This document shows, in pieces, positions 39,501-52,076 of a stretch of DNA of 64,000 nt. How positions within the stretch are numbered: position 1 is the stretch's first letter; every line of letters begins with the position of its first letter. Position numbers and translations under genes: made by a program. Location of the stretch: contig VZRR01004734.1 in the NCBI GenBank assembly GCA_013398015.1, forward strand, positions 889,898-953,897, given 5' to 3'. This DNA is from Oreocharis arfaki (Eukaryota; Chordata; Aves; Passeriformes; Paramythiidae). The notes under the pieces were generated by a model that saw only the letters and a program-made list of their open reading frames with translations, had not been told where the DNA came from and ran no database searches.

Positions 39501-42500
39501 TATTTGATTCATACAGTCCTTCTGAGGAGGAAGGACAACAGCTTCAAAAGGGCTGCACAAAATAATTCTATATGTTACTGAGGGCTGACCAAAGAGCTTA
39601 TGAAAGGGAGGGTGTTGATCCCCAATACTTACCAGTGGGACTATTTCCTTCTACTGGAGCTTTGTTGGTGGGAAATTATTGGGGTTTTTTTGGATGACAG
39701 GGTCTGAGAACTGCCTGAGCACTGAGCAGTTCTGTTAACAATGCTGTGACTGATGCTTTCACATCTTTCTTTGCTGCTGTAACACCTGCTTGGCAGATGA
39801 GGCAATGCGAGCACTCCGAAACTGCAATGAGATAAAATCGATTCCCTTCCACTGAAGAGATTTTGTTTTCAAAGACTTCTAAATATTACCATTTGTTGTG
39901 TAGCACTGGAGTCTTGAAAAGATGAGGTACCACGTGCGCAGGGAGAGAAAAAAGGTGCAGCAAAAAATGCCTGTGGTTAATGTGGCTCTTGTTGGGAAGC
40001 TGATGTTGGAGTGCAGAATTGTTGTGAGAACAGGTACTGCTCTTGAACTGACCACACTGCTCAGCACTTCAGACAGCAGCTGTGCTCTGCAAGTGAAAGG
40101 AAGAAAGAAAAGCCAGTTTGTGCCTGATGCTCCAGGGAAAATGTTCAAGATCAATTTATCCATATTACTTAAATGGTTGTATTTGCCAGAAACACTGCCT
40201 TTTACAAAATACCTGTGTACTCTTACCTGTGTGGGGGTGTGCACACACATCTCATAGCAGCATCTCCCTGTGCCTGGATATTTGGTTCTCCTGTCTTTGA
40301 AAGCTATGAAAAGGTACAAGAGTGTTGATAATATTCACATCTTCCAATACAGTTTTATGTCTTTACAGAACTGTTTCTCCACCTGTTTGCTTCTGCTTTG
40401 GCTCTACTGCTGCTCCTCTCTAGCTCTAGCTCTCTTAATTTTTGGGGACAAATTTATCTAGGATCAGCTTTTTCCATTCTGTCTTCTTTCTTCAGTCTTT
40501 GACTGAGCAAGAGGTTTGTCTGGTGAATCAGGGAGTTTTGGATAAACAGAATTATATTCAAAATCTAATTTTATCATGGAACTTGAACAGCTAACAGAAA
40601 AGTAGATAAATGGGACCAGAATGAGGGTCCCAGTAGCCCAGTCTTCTGCTGCTCCTACTCCCCAAACCCTTGTGAAGGACACAGGATAGAAAAGTGCATA
40701 ATGGTCTTTCTTTCCAGGCCTCTTCCCACCTTGAACAATTTTTCTTTCAAGGACTTATTGTGTCATACTAATGTTATCAACATAATGCAATTTAGTGATT
40801 CCTCTCTAGATTTGTTCAGTTGATTGTGAAGACTGCCAACTTTCACAATGGTCTGCAGGAGGGATTTTCATGTTTCTCAGCTCTGTGGAGAAATGCCTTC
40901 TTTAGTTTGCTTTGAACTTCACCTGCAGTCTGGGTGGAGAGCCATCAATCTGTACATGAAATGCAGTGAACATTGATTCATGTCTGCAGTTACTTTACAA
41001 AACAGTTCATTAATCAGCACTTAAAAGGTGATAATCTGAACCATGTGATAAATTTCATTGTTCAGTCAGAACCACTTTTTTTTCCCTCAGAATTCTCTAC
41101 AGAGAACATGGGAAGAGAGGCAAGGTCTATACTGTACCCATTACATATTTATTATGTCATTCATATTGCACTAATTTAGCCTTCTCCTTCTTTTACAGTC
41201 TCATTTGCTTTTGCTGAGAAAAGCATTTATTTAATTGAAGGCTCAGTCTAAATAAAGCATGCCACTGATTGCTTATGCTGATTATTCCAGGCATTCTCCT
41301 CCTAATTTGGAAAATCTGCTTGCTTTTCTTTAGTTTATTTTTATATTGGTATGTTTTTTCCTGTATTTTTACTCTGTCCATAGTGCTGGGTTGAGCAGTT
41401 TGATTTCCAGCTAAGGCAAGACCAGTCACATTTTTGGACACAGCAAACCTGCCTCAAAAATGGGGTTTGTACATTTGGGGTTAGAGTTGGAAAACAGCTT
41501 CTTCTGAATTCAGGGGGTTTTGGAATCAAGCCATAGAAGTGAGTGTAAGTACAGAAATTGGAGTCAGACACCCCTGGAATTTAAACCAGTTCAAGTCTGA
41601 ATTACAACCCAATATTATCTGATTGTGTGAGAAAAAATGTTTTCCAGGTGCATGTTTCTTTGTTATTTTTTTATATTTCAGGGTAAACATGGGTTTATTA
41701 TTTTCCATCCCGTCTGTGTCATTGCAACTCAGTTTCCCTAGAGATTGGAGCTCAGTCTGTATTTCTTGAATTAAACTAGAAAACAGTAAATTTTTTCAAG
41801 AAGTTAAGAAAAGAGGTGTTACCTATTTCACAAAATCTTACCATTGCATGGTTACAGAATATTCCTGTTTGTTTAATAAAGCAAAAAGATGATTTGTCTT
41901 GCATTTCATGTTTAAATGGAGACATTAACAGGATTTGACTATTCCTTAAATAGAAAGGCTGGTCAAAACACTGAATAGAAAAGGTGTGGCTGTTTGTTGG
42001 GCCACACAGTGAAGGCAGGCCAGAGTCCCCTTTCCTTCCTGCCCAAATGGAGTTGAGAACGTGCCCAGTCTTCCATTTCCTTACATTTCTCTACACTGCA
42101 GAAGGCAGCAGTAGAGTCCCAAGTAAGGGAGAAGAGTCTGGGAATGACGGGACTGCACCTGCTCAGTAAGGTAAGGCAGGGATGTTCCTGCTGCCAGGGG
42201 AATTACCCGTGAGACACAGCTGCATGCCTTTGTCCTCTTACAATGCAATTGCCTCCAAATCCTGCTGACCCTTTTCCCTGGTGCCACAGAAGGGTTTTTC
42301 TGAGTGATAAATGATAATTTGTAGAAGGAATATGCTGCACTTTTAAAATTCTGTACAATTCCTTCTCCTGATGACAGACAAACTGCCTCCTGCATGATGC
42401 TCCGTGTAGTTTCTTTTTGTGTAATGAAGTATTTTCTCACCTGATTCTTGTCAGAAATAAAGTCAACAGTGTGCTAACAACACTGGGATAGCTAAAGTTT

Positions 42501-44022
42501 TCTTCTCATTTTCTTCAGTATCTCTTATTCAGGGTTGAAAAAGGTGGTGAATATTTAATTTAGGACTTGGTTTCTTTCAGAATATTTCTCTGGTTTGGGT
42601 TGCTTGGGAGCTCAGAAGTGCTGTAAGATGGCCACAGTTACAGAGAATAATCTCTTTAAAATCAGAGCTGCTGCAGCCTGTGAGGATGTGATGGTTGTAT
42701 ATAGGCAGCTGCTTCTGAGCTTGCTTCAATCCCCTGAAGCCTCCTGGTCCCTTTCTGTATCAGCCTTTTCTGTGCAGCATCCAGAGCAGGTCTCAGACAC
42801 TTGTGGAGATACCTTTCCCTGCTAGGCCAGTGGGGCAGTGGAACAGTACCTGTTACAGCCTTTGTAAGAACAGCACCTTTAATACAATGTGCTGGCTGGG
42901 TCACAAAGCTTGGAGAGACAACCAGCAGAAAAAGAGAAGATGGGAAATGCTGGTAAAAATTGTCCAACTTCCAAAAGCTGTTAAAGTGAGGAAGATGCAA
43001 ATCAAGAGCTTGCTGAAGCTCCACTACTTATTTGGTGAGCTGGATTTAGAAAGCAGACAGTGGGAACGAGAGCAGGGAGGAAAGTCTTCAGAGGTGCTTT
43101 TGAATTTCCTGTTGAAAAATGTCTGCAATAGAAACCATGAGTCAAGTGTTCATGCTGTGGTTTTGACTTGGGAAAAGGTATCCAAATTAAAATATGAACT
43201 TCGTTTGAAATTTATTTAAAATTGAGTTGTGCTTTAAAGATTCTGTTTATGAAACAGGTAGCATGAGAGGCAGCATGCTGAACTGCAGGAGCTGGTCATT
43301 CCCCTCCCCTCACTCCCTTCTGCGTGGCCTTACAGCCCCAAGGGCCATAGTGCAGTGTGTGAATTAGCATCAAACCAAAGTGTTTATTAATTTCTTTCGT
43401 GGTTGAACCCATGAAGAGTCTAAGGCTTATCAACATATGCAAGTATTACATCTCATCAGATGACTCTTGAACAATCCTTGTTTGGGTTGGTTGTTACATC
43501 ATTAATTATTTTTGCTAAGTGGGCTGCTCTGGGCTCAAAGAACTTGTACCAAAATAGGTGTTTCATTCTTTAGTAGGGATGCATTATTCTAAAGGGAAAA
43601 AGAGTTATGATGAGATCTTTGGAAAAGGAAAACTTTTTTGTGTTTTAGATTCAGCTTTTTCAGATCAGAACTAAAAAGGACATTTTGTGCTTGATCAGAA
43701 AATGACGGTAAATTGCATGGCAGGAGAACAGCTTTTGTTTACTAAAATCAGAAGCAATTCCTGTATCTAAGCCTTTCTTTACAAAGACACTGACTTTTTT
43801 TGCATATTGACTGACTGATAAAACTCATGTTTGGTAGCAGGCATGAAGCTCAGTGGGTTTAGGTGTTTTCATGATCCAAGTACAGTTTTAGCACAGACAG
43901 AACAACACCTGGTACCCAGGGCTGGGTGGAGCCTGCCCTGTTCAGAAATTAATTTGGCAGGTCAGACTTTTTTTCCTTTGCAGATACTCTATAATCTGTG
44001 TTGTGTTTGCAGTCTGACATCA

Positions 44023-44040
44023 GATGATGATGATGATGAT
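44023..44040 (+). repeat. (GAT)6 microsatellite
   Basis: Six perfect GAT units after ATCA in CPPED1 intron 3. Confidence 0.9.
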
Positions 44041-47000
44041 CAGAGACAGGATGTGTGGATTGTTTTGCTTTTTTTTTAGAGTAACTGCACATTTTCTTAC
44101 TTTATTCTGATTTTAATCCATTTTTTCTTTAATGAATAATCCATTAGGTATGAATAAGGTCTTGCAGTAATGGATCCAGCTTTTTTTTAGTAAATGGATA
44201 CTGCAAAGCCTCCACTCACATTTAAATTCAGATAACTGTGTGTTTTATAGAAAATGAAATAATGCTTGTGAAGGTGCTGTTCTTTGGACATTTATTTACA
44301 CAGTAGTTTTTCAGTATTTCATACAGCTTTTATATCAATGCTTTTTCCAACTGCTGTTTAAGAAACCAGTGATTAAAAACAAATCACTTTTTTTTCTTCT
44401 GTTGTAGTGGGAAGGGACTGTATGTTTTCATGTATAGCTGGCTGCATTTAACTGACCTGGGGATACATTAAAGTGGGCTATAAAAGTGAGGTCTGCCTGG
44501 ACACTGTTCTTTCCTCACAGAGTTAGAGGGGAAAAAAAGGGGGTGGGGGGTGTCTGTTGCTAGCAACTTGACATTATTACTTTAGAAAAACATCTGAAAT
44601 TAATAACTTTGAGTGCATTCATCTCTAAGATTCTTTTTATGTTAAAGATCAAAAGCAAGAGCAAAGTAAATTGCCTGCTTGTCATCTTATTATTATTGCA
44701 GTGACTGGTTCAGCTTTCCTCCTTGTGCTAACCCACAAAGTGGGTGCAGGACAGCTGAGTGAACACAAATGTGCTCCTGCAGAGAAACAGCAGCACTGAG
44801 CCTCCTGTCAGTACCCAGCAGTGGCCTGTTTGTTTCCTTGTTCAAGATGTAACATACTGGAACCCAGCAGTAACAAGAGTTAATACTAGCACTAAAGGGT
44901 ATCTGAAAACTGAAGTCTTGGCACAATTTTTTACTGGTGTCTGTCCCTGTCTGGGATGGGTTTCTCAAAATATTTTCTTGAATTATCAGACAGGTGGATT
45001 TTTTTTTCTTTAGCATAACTACACTTTCTTTATGGCTTTTGTATCCTCTGTCCTAATTACACTTAGTCAGGGTTTGGTTTACATATATGATGACACAAAG
45101 TCTTGGCTTCTTTTCCTGTTTTAAACCCAAATGTTAAATTATCTGGCTGGTGGGAAGATGCTACTTTAGGACACAGATGCTTCCAGTAAAAAGAGAGAAC
45201 TTGATTCCTTTCTGAAGTACTTATTTCTGTTACTAAAAGTGTCACATGGGTTTGCACCTCACTATGGGTTTATGATTCTTACTTGTTCTTAATTTTTTCA
45301 TAGACTGAAGTAGCTCTGCTTACGTGCAGAATGCTGAATAGACTGAAAAGGCCTTGTTGCCTTGTTCCAGGAGCAGCATCACTGACTTTTATATTCCACC
45401 ATTGCCTTTTGAGGGACTCTAACTGGGTTTCTCCCAAGATGTAAAAACACTTCACCAGTTTTGCTGGGTTTGTGGAGCTGGGTCACAGCAAGCTCCCAAA
45501 GTTGCCCTGCTGCCTTACTCACAAGTGTAGCTCATGCAGCAGCCAGAGGAGTGGTTCCAGCAGCAGGAGAGTCAGCCCTGGTACACCAGAACAGGAGAAC
45601 AGCCAAGTTGGAGCTGACAAGGCCCATGTAGCACTGCTCAGTGACAAGGTGGCTTCATTCTGTTTTCTACCTTGACTCATTTGCTGTTTGAGAAGGGCTT
45701 GGCTCTGAAATACGAAAGCCCACGTAGCTCTTAACAGTCACACAGCAGAATAATTTATATTTTGCTTTCAAAGCTGCTTAATTTTTAACTATACTTTGAG
45801 CCAAGTTTATATATTTTATATCAGTCTTCAGATCACTCACTCCCACAAGAGCAAAGGATTGATGTTAGCCAGCTGTCTTAAGATGGGTTCACCTACTTCT
45901 CTTTTCATTTTATCTCTGTGAAAGAGGTCTAAGTCTACTGCAGGAGAAAATGTGGAAGGTTTTTTCTGGCTAGAGAAATAAGGGTTTCCATGTGAAGTTG
46001 TAGCATGTTCCTCATTACAGCTCTGTGGCTTTAGGTAGCCTCTGCTGCCTTCCAAAAATTCTGCTGTCTGAAGGCAAAATCAGTTGTTGCTAGCTTTTTA
46101 TTTTTTAAATATCATTTAAGGTTGTCGTTCCAACAAAATTTCCAGTATTTTTAGCTGTCTGGTCCAGTAATTTTTCTGTTTCAGAGCAGTATAAAGTAGC
46201 ATTAGATGCAGCTTGAGGAAGCTGTAAAGAGCCTGGACCAAAGGCCCAAGGGCCTTAGACTGAGCATGCCAAAACATAATCCCAAGTCCTGTTTGTAAAA
46301 TTAGCTATTTATACTAACTCCACGTTTTCATTCCAAATAAAACACACACTACCTTAAATTAGCAAGAAAACTGATGAATATTTTTTTAACAAACGCTGAA
46401 TGCTGTTCACTGTGGTGCTCAGCTGTACCTATGGGCAGAGCATGGAAAGGCTAAATGGCAAAGGAGGCTGGAGTAAGCTGGGAATGAAAAGCTTTGTCTG
46501 GGGCAGAATGTTCTCTCTTGGGGAGGAAGCTGCATTCTCAACTCTCTTGTGAGGGGCTTTGCAAGCCTTGACAGGAAAGAGAAGTACTAAACAACAAAAC
46601 TGCTTTTTTTTTTTACTCAAGATTTCATAATTTTGTAGTAATAAAAACATTTTATTAAAATTTATATATGGGGAGGGGAAAATAATCTATTTGGTAGCAT
46701 GAATTTGACTTGTAAAGACAATGAAAAAGGCCTTTCAGAGTAACAAATACAGCTTCTATCCGTTTGTTTGTTTATGTTTGCAAGACAGCAGAAACAAAAA
46801 GTAGAAATTATTGGTTTGGTTGTGAGGATGACACAATTTATTTGATTTCAAATTGCATCAAAATTTCTGTAAAAATTCCGTATTTTTTAATTCCAATAAA
46901 GTCCAAAATATAAGTAATCTGGTTTTTTGAAAGAAAAGGAAACTGAACAGCCTCAATTCATTAAAAATAGAGAGGGAATCAGAGTCAACCTGCCATGTTT

Positions 47001-47698
47001 GTCCCCCATACCAGATAGATGTTAATTCATGTCATTCCAAGCCTGACTCTTGCAGGTGTGAACCTTTAGATTCCTGGCTGCTCCTCTTTCTTTCCCTCTT
47101 TTTAAAACTCATAACCTCTTCTGCTTTGTTAGATTCCTTTGATGTACCTGGTTCTGTTCCATCTGTCGTACCCTCAGTGTCTTGTGAAATGATTACAAGT
47201 CATCTTCTCATGTATGTTTTTTGTTTGTCTTGCCCTTTTTATTTATTAAGGTCACTGGCCTTGGGTGTACAGTTTAAGCTCTCCTAAGTAAATTTTCTTC
47301 ATGCTAATGGATGAATACAGCTCCTCTCTCTTTGCCTTTGAACCTGTGTTTCAGTACCATCATTCTCTAGGCAGGTATCTAATTTTAATCAGCTGTCTCT
47401 GGACTGTCCTTTCTTTCTAGGCAAAGGACTGGGGAGGCAGCAAACACACCTTGCAGAGGGCATAAAGAAATCATAGTCCAGTAACCCTAAACACAGGTGG
47501 TGGAGCACAATAAAGTTTGATTAATTCTTACTATTAGAATTATTTACTACTGTTTACTGATTATTTGTTTAAAATGCAAGTTTGGGTAAATGGTTTCTTT
47601 TTAATGTTAAGCTTGAAGAGCCATTAAAGAATGAAGGTAAATGTGACACCTGTAAGGTGCTAACTAAATCCATACTCTGTCTTTTTTCTTTTTAACAG

Positions 47699-47922
47699 GC
47701 ATTAGAGCTGTATTTTCTGGACATTACCATAGGAATGCTGGAGGGTCCTACAAAGGCCTGGAAATGGTGGTGTCATCAGCTATAGGATGTCAGCTGGGAC
47801 AGGATACCCACGGGCTTCGAGTGGTGGTTGTGACGGAGGAGAAGGTGGTGCACAGATACTACAGCTTAACTGAACTGGGCAGCCACGGCATAGAGAAGGA
47901 GCTGCTGGATTTGCTTGCCTAG
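47699..47922 (+). CDS. CPPED1: CPPED1 exon 4, terminal coding part
   Basis: The acceptor is a strong pyrimidine tract ending TTTTTAACAG before 47699. Two bases complete the split Gly codon, then IRAVFSGHYHRNAGG carries the final metal-binding motif GHYH (His codons 47722 and 47728). It continues with MVVSSAIGCQLGQD, HGLRVVVVTEEKVVHRYY and a helical tail ending ELLDLLA, with a TAG stop at 47920-47922. These blocks match the CPPED1 C-terminus closely. The C-terminal end lacks the lysine-rich last residues of the mammalian protein. With exons 2 and 3 it completes the set of dimetal-site residues, so an active phosphatase is expected. Confidence 0.97.
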
Positions 47923-48975
47923 CACAAGTAGGCTGTGTCAAAAGATGGTTTGCTGTATTAGGTAAATATAAGCAGTTTCATAAAGTTTCCCCAAGCAGAA
48001 CTACATCTTTCTGACTGCAGTGTCCCAGAACAGCTCTCAGTTTGTTATCGTCCTAAATAACAAGGAAGTTGTTGACGTGTTTTTCTTTCTGAAGATGAGA
48101 CCTATGAGGAAAATGGGAGAAGAGCAGAGCTAATATGGTAATGTGTCATTGAAAAGTACAGTTCTGAGAATTTTCTCTTTACTCCTAGATAATACTTTCT
48201 TATTACAGAGAAACTGGCGTCTGCATAACCCTGTAACTTGAGAAGGTATGTCAAAATCAATAAATTTAGTAATTTCTGTTACCTTCTGGACAGTATGAAT
48301 AGGGCACATTTTTGCAGAAACAAATCTCAAAACATTTGAAATCAGCAGACTCCTCCTGACTTTTAGCAACTTTTAGATCATATCCTGTTACATTGGTGTC
48401 ATATTTTATCCCATTTCCCACACTTTATTTTCTTAGCTCTTCAGAGCCAGGAGCAGTAGGAGAGCAGACACATTCTAGTTTGCAGTCACAGCTTGGGTTT
48501 CTGTTATACCTGTTATAAAGTTTTATATAATGTTATATAGTTTTATAGTTTCCATTATATAGTTTTATATAATGAAAAGTCTGTAAATGAGGCTGATAAA
48601 AATGTCACTGGCAAACTAAAGGTGAAACAACTATTTTCTTTTTGAAATTTCACTACCATTCAATTAGCATATGTCCTGGCCCTAGCTAGGGAAGTTGGAA
48701 TAATTGCATGGGCAGAATATTCTGTACAGAATACTGTGGTCAGAAGTTACTTTGTTGATTCCTAGACAAGGGGAGAGCTTTGGTTTCCAAATGCAATGTA
48801 GAGTGCCTTACTGTAATACTACAGAATATTGAAGACCCTAAAAAGTATGTTTTGTTCACTGCAACAAGTCTTTGAAAACAAATTCATGAAATAGTTTATG
48901 CCCTGCAATCCGCCTCTTTTTTTAGCAAGTGTATCTAATTTGTTGAAAATAAAGTCTTCATGTAATTAACTCATA
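47923..48975 (+). other. CPPED1: CPPED1 3' UTR
   Basis: It begins after the TAG stop and is AT-rich, with no coding signal. An AATAAA hexamer at 48948-48953 with T/GT-rich sequence downstream is the likely main cleavage signal. A proximal AATAAA at 48259-48264 could give a shorter message. The 14-base AGTTTTATATAATG occurs twice, at 48519-48532 and 48561-48574. The exact cleavage site is inferred. Confidence 0.75.
48948..48953 (+). terminator. CPPED1: CPPED1 distal polyadenylation signal (AATAAA)
   Basis: Canonical hexamer about 1.0 kb after the stop codon, followed within 30 bases by TCTTCATG and then GTTGGGTTTTT. Confidence 0.65.
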
Positions 48976-50713
48976 CCTGTTGGGTTTTTAAGTATTTAGT
49001 TGAATACATTACGATCCATGCCATTGGTTATCTGGAATTGGAGCTGGTGCAGCTTTATCACCTGAAGAGGGAGGAACACGGTGAGCGTCGTTAATGCACT
49101 CTGTCATGTTTTATGTATGTACTCACACACAATAGGGTTCCCTAGAGGGTATTACAGGTATTTAGATAGGGTGAGAGGTATGAAATGCTGTGCTGAAGAG
49201 TCAGTTTAATTACATTTTAGTCACAACAGTTTATCAAGGAGGCTCCTTCAAGCCTGATTTGTGGAACTGCTGAGACTGTAAAATCATCTCTGCAGCCCTG
49301 CCTTGCAGCAGTGAAGGGGCTGTACCTGCAGCTGGACAGGGCCACCTGGGGACTGCAGCCCCATGGCAGCAGCTTGAGCAGAGGTAATGTTAGATTCAAA
49401 AAGAAAGGAAAGGATTTTGCTTTTATTCTCCACCTGGCTGTGCTTAGATGGATGTTTTCACAGTCTCATTTTCAGCAGAATGTGGAAAATGAGAGAACAT
49501 TTTCCCAGTCTCATACGTAGCAGTCATACACTACAATCATGGGAAGGATATCTAACCAGTGTGTGGCTGGACGTTACCATATGTAGTAAAAAGTTTAAAA
49601 ATAAGCTGGGAATGTGGGTTTTTACCAGTATAAATGAAAAATTGTGTTTCCTCACTTTTCTTAGTGTAATTAGTTAATTTAGAATTAATACTGATGCCTT
49701 AACTAATTTGAAATGGCAGAGGTCCTTGCTGTCACCATGTCTCATCTTGTTTATGTCAATAAAAATAAAATATGTTAAATTATGAAACAATTCACCCATG
49801 GAGACCCCATTATAATTTAAAACAACATCATTTGATGTTGAGGACATTATTTTGGTACCTCCAGCATGGTTGGTAATTGTAACTCTCTGTCAATGTCAGC
49901 ATCTGACTGCCTTTAAAGCAAGATGTCACACAAAGTGCTGATGAAACAAGAGCAAGGAAGTCCTCCTGTTGCTGTGGGCTCGAGAGGCTGGGCAGAGATT
50001 AAAAAACATCAAGTGACCACGGTTCATTTTGGTTTCTCTTAGGCTGCTAAAAGAATGAGATAAACCTTGATGGCTCTTATTAAATGTGGAACACATTAGA
50101 ACTCCAGACCAACCTGTGAAGGTAACCAAATACTACATAATTAAGTACAGTCTGAGGTGGAGACCTATGAACATGAGGCAAATGACTGAAAATGAAGTCT
50201 TTGAGAGAAATCCTGGTTTGCTAGCTTCACTGTAAGCAACAAATTTGAGAATACACCACTTCTGAACCTTTCCAAAAAGCCATTAAGACATGAATACACT
50301 CTGTTTGCCTTTAGTGCATTTGGGTCCAGCATCTCATCTTGCAAGTTTTAACAGAGGTAATATTTTTATAGGGCTACAGTATTCAGCTGCTGGAGATTAC
50401 AGACAGAAACTAAGCACTTGATGTCTGTTAAAACTTAATCACATTTTACACTGGCAGAAGTGAAGTGTCCCCTGCCACCCCTATTTGCAGACAGCCTGTG
50501 CCATGGTCACTGCTCAATGATTCCCTTCTTACCTCAGCTCAGCAACTTGGTTTCTAGTGTCTGGTTTTTCCAGACATTATCCTCAGCTGGGTTTATTCTG
50601 CTATGAGACAAATAACCAAAGACACATCAAACATAAGCAAAGCAAACAGCAGCAGTAAAACCTAAACATTTCACTGCTTAGAAGGGCTCAGCTCCCCCTG
50701 TGTCAGGGCACAA

Positions 50714-50729
50714 GTGTGTGTGTGTGTGT
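50714..50729 (+). repeat. (GT)8 microsatellite
   Basis: Eight perfect GT units. Confidence 0.9.
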
Positions 50730-51238
50730 CACTGCAGGCTCACACTCCTGCTGTCACTGTGCTTAATGCCGGGGAAAGGCCGCTTCTCTTCATGCCCTTC
50801 CTGGGCCTTTCTGTGCACATCCAGCTGAACACAGCAATATCCTTTAAAGCAAGGGCAGCCTTCACACAGCCACGAGTTCCCAGTGTGCTGCCATGCCAAC
50901 CCTGACATTACCTGGCACCTCAGGATACCCAGCCACCAGGGAGAAAAGCTGATTGGCATCAGAGCATTGGAAAGAGGGAATTTCCACTTCACTAACATCC
51001 TGCAGTTACCAGGAATGTCTCTCGTCCTGCTCTCTGCTGGCATCACATCCGTGGCACGTATGGCAGTGCAAAGCCAGGTGGTTTAGGCTGCAGGCACTGT
51101 GCTCTTGGAATTCATTGGAAAATGCTCCATAAATAAATTGCTGAAACAAAACATACAACAGAGAATAAGCATTAGACCAGAATATTAAATTAGCTTCCAA
51201 TCTAAATGAAATACAACTGTGCAGCAGCAGATACAAAA

Positions 51239-51248
51239 GGGGGGGGGG
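51239..51248 (+). repeat. G10 homopolymer
   Basis: Ten consecutive G followed by TGTCCCC. A simple-sequence tract and a possible sequencing-error hotspot. Confidence 0.85.
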
Positions 51249-52076
51249 TGTCCCCAGAAAACCCCCAACTCACGGAACTAAGGCAACACAGACAAATCAA
51301 AAGCATTTCAAGCAATACAGGAAACATACCCAGCACTTCTTTCAGAAAAAAACCCTAAAAAACTCCAAAAGCAAAACCACAACCCACAACTCAGAGAGCC
51401 ATTACTTTTTTTTAATTGACATTTTCATTTGTTTCTCTAGAAGTAATTTCCTCTATTAGCACTTTGTCAAATGCAGATAGTTTAGTACATTTCTACTAAT
51501 AAACACCTTTTTTTTCCCTCTAGGAGACCCATTAAGGCCTTATCCTATTTAAATTTATAATGCTATTATGTCACTTTTGGGCAGCCAGAAAGTGAAACAT
51601 CCATCTTCTAAATATAACCTTATCCTTCTCAAACATTGCTTAGAAAGGTATAGCATTGTTAGAAACTACCATTTGGCCTTTTAAATCAACTGGTAATGGC
51701 ATTATCTGTATTCAAGTCTTTCTCACCTTTCTCCGTATTAAAAAGGCCCAGCAACAGAGAAAGGTAGCTCATACTGCTCTAACAAACCAAGATCCACAGC
51801 CCTACACAGGGCAGCCTGCCTGTCCAGGGGTTTCCTGAATAATGGGTCAGCAGCACTCCAGGAAGGACAGCAGTGACTGTGTCTGGATACATGTGAGACA
51901 AAGATAAAATTACCACAGCAAAATGTGGTTCTTGCAGTACCCTGCAAGCACTGAAGCCAGGAGGCTGCTAACAGAACACAGCACAAAGACCATGAACCTT
52001 CTGCCACTTTTTTAGCAAAGCCTGAGCTTAACTTAGTCTTACCCTTTTATTATTTCTAAGTCTTGCTCTGTCTCAG

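Larger units (their letters stand above)
34166..47698 (+). other. CPPED1: CPPED1 intron 3
   Basis: 13.5 kb from GTATTT to TTAACAG. It contains the CCTT-type satellite with the second assembly gap (36240-36591) and a GAT microsatellite at 44023-44040. The longest open frames (for example 42803-43219 +) show no recognisable domain. I found no clear CR1 fragment in this intron. Confidence 0.9.
10096..48975 (+). other. CPPED1: CPPED1 gene span (calcineurin-like phosphoesterase domain containing 1)
   Basis: This is the only gene I recognise. It has four exons over about 39 kb, with exons 2-4 certain and exon 1 only partly visible. CPPED1 (also called CSTP1) is a cytoplasmic metallophosphatase reported in mammals to remove phosphate from AKT1 Ser473 and so dampen insulin/AKT signalling. 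The joined exons 2-4 code for 288 residues, against 314 for the whole human protein, with about 25 more expected from exon 1. Every intron is phase 1, so exons 2 (219 nt) and 3 (423 nt) are symmetric and could be skipped without a frameshift. There are no internal stops or frameshifts, so the gene looks functional. The promoter is the CpG island at 9782-10290. Confidence 0.93.
48976..52076. other. Intergenic region downstream of CPPED1, no supported gene
   Basis: Mostly AT-rich single-copy DNA. 50700-51090 is more GC-rich and open in several frames on both strands, including a + strand block ending AGITSVARMAVQSQ before a weak donor at about 51080, but no frame is recognisable. Simple repeats: (GT)8 at 50714-50729 and a run of ten G at 51239-51248. 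Confidence 0.5.

Noticed and set aside
42803..43219. 138-codon + strand open frame in CPPED1 intron 3
   Set aside because: No recognisable domain, no promoter and no supporting splice sites. The length is within chance for 64 kb in six frames.
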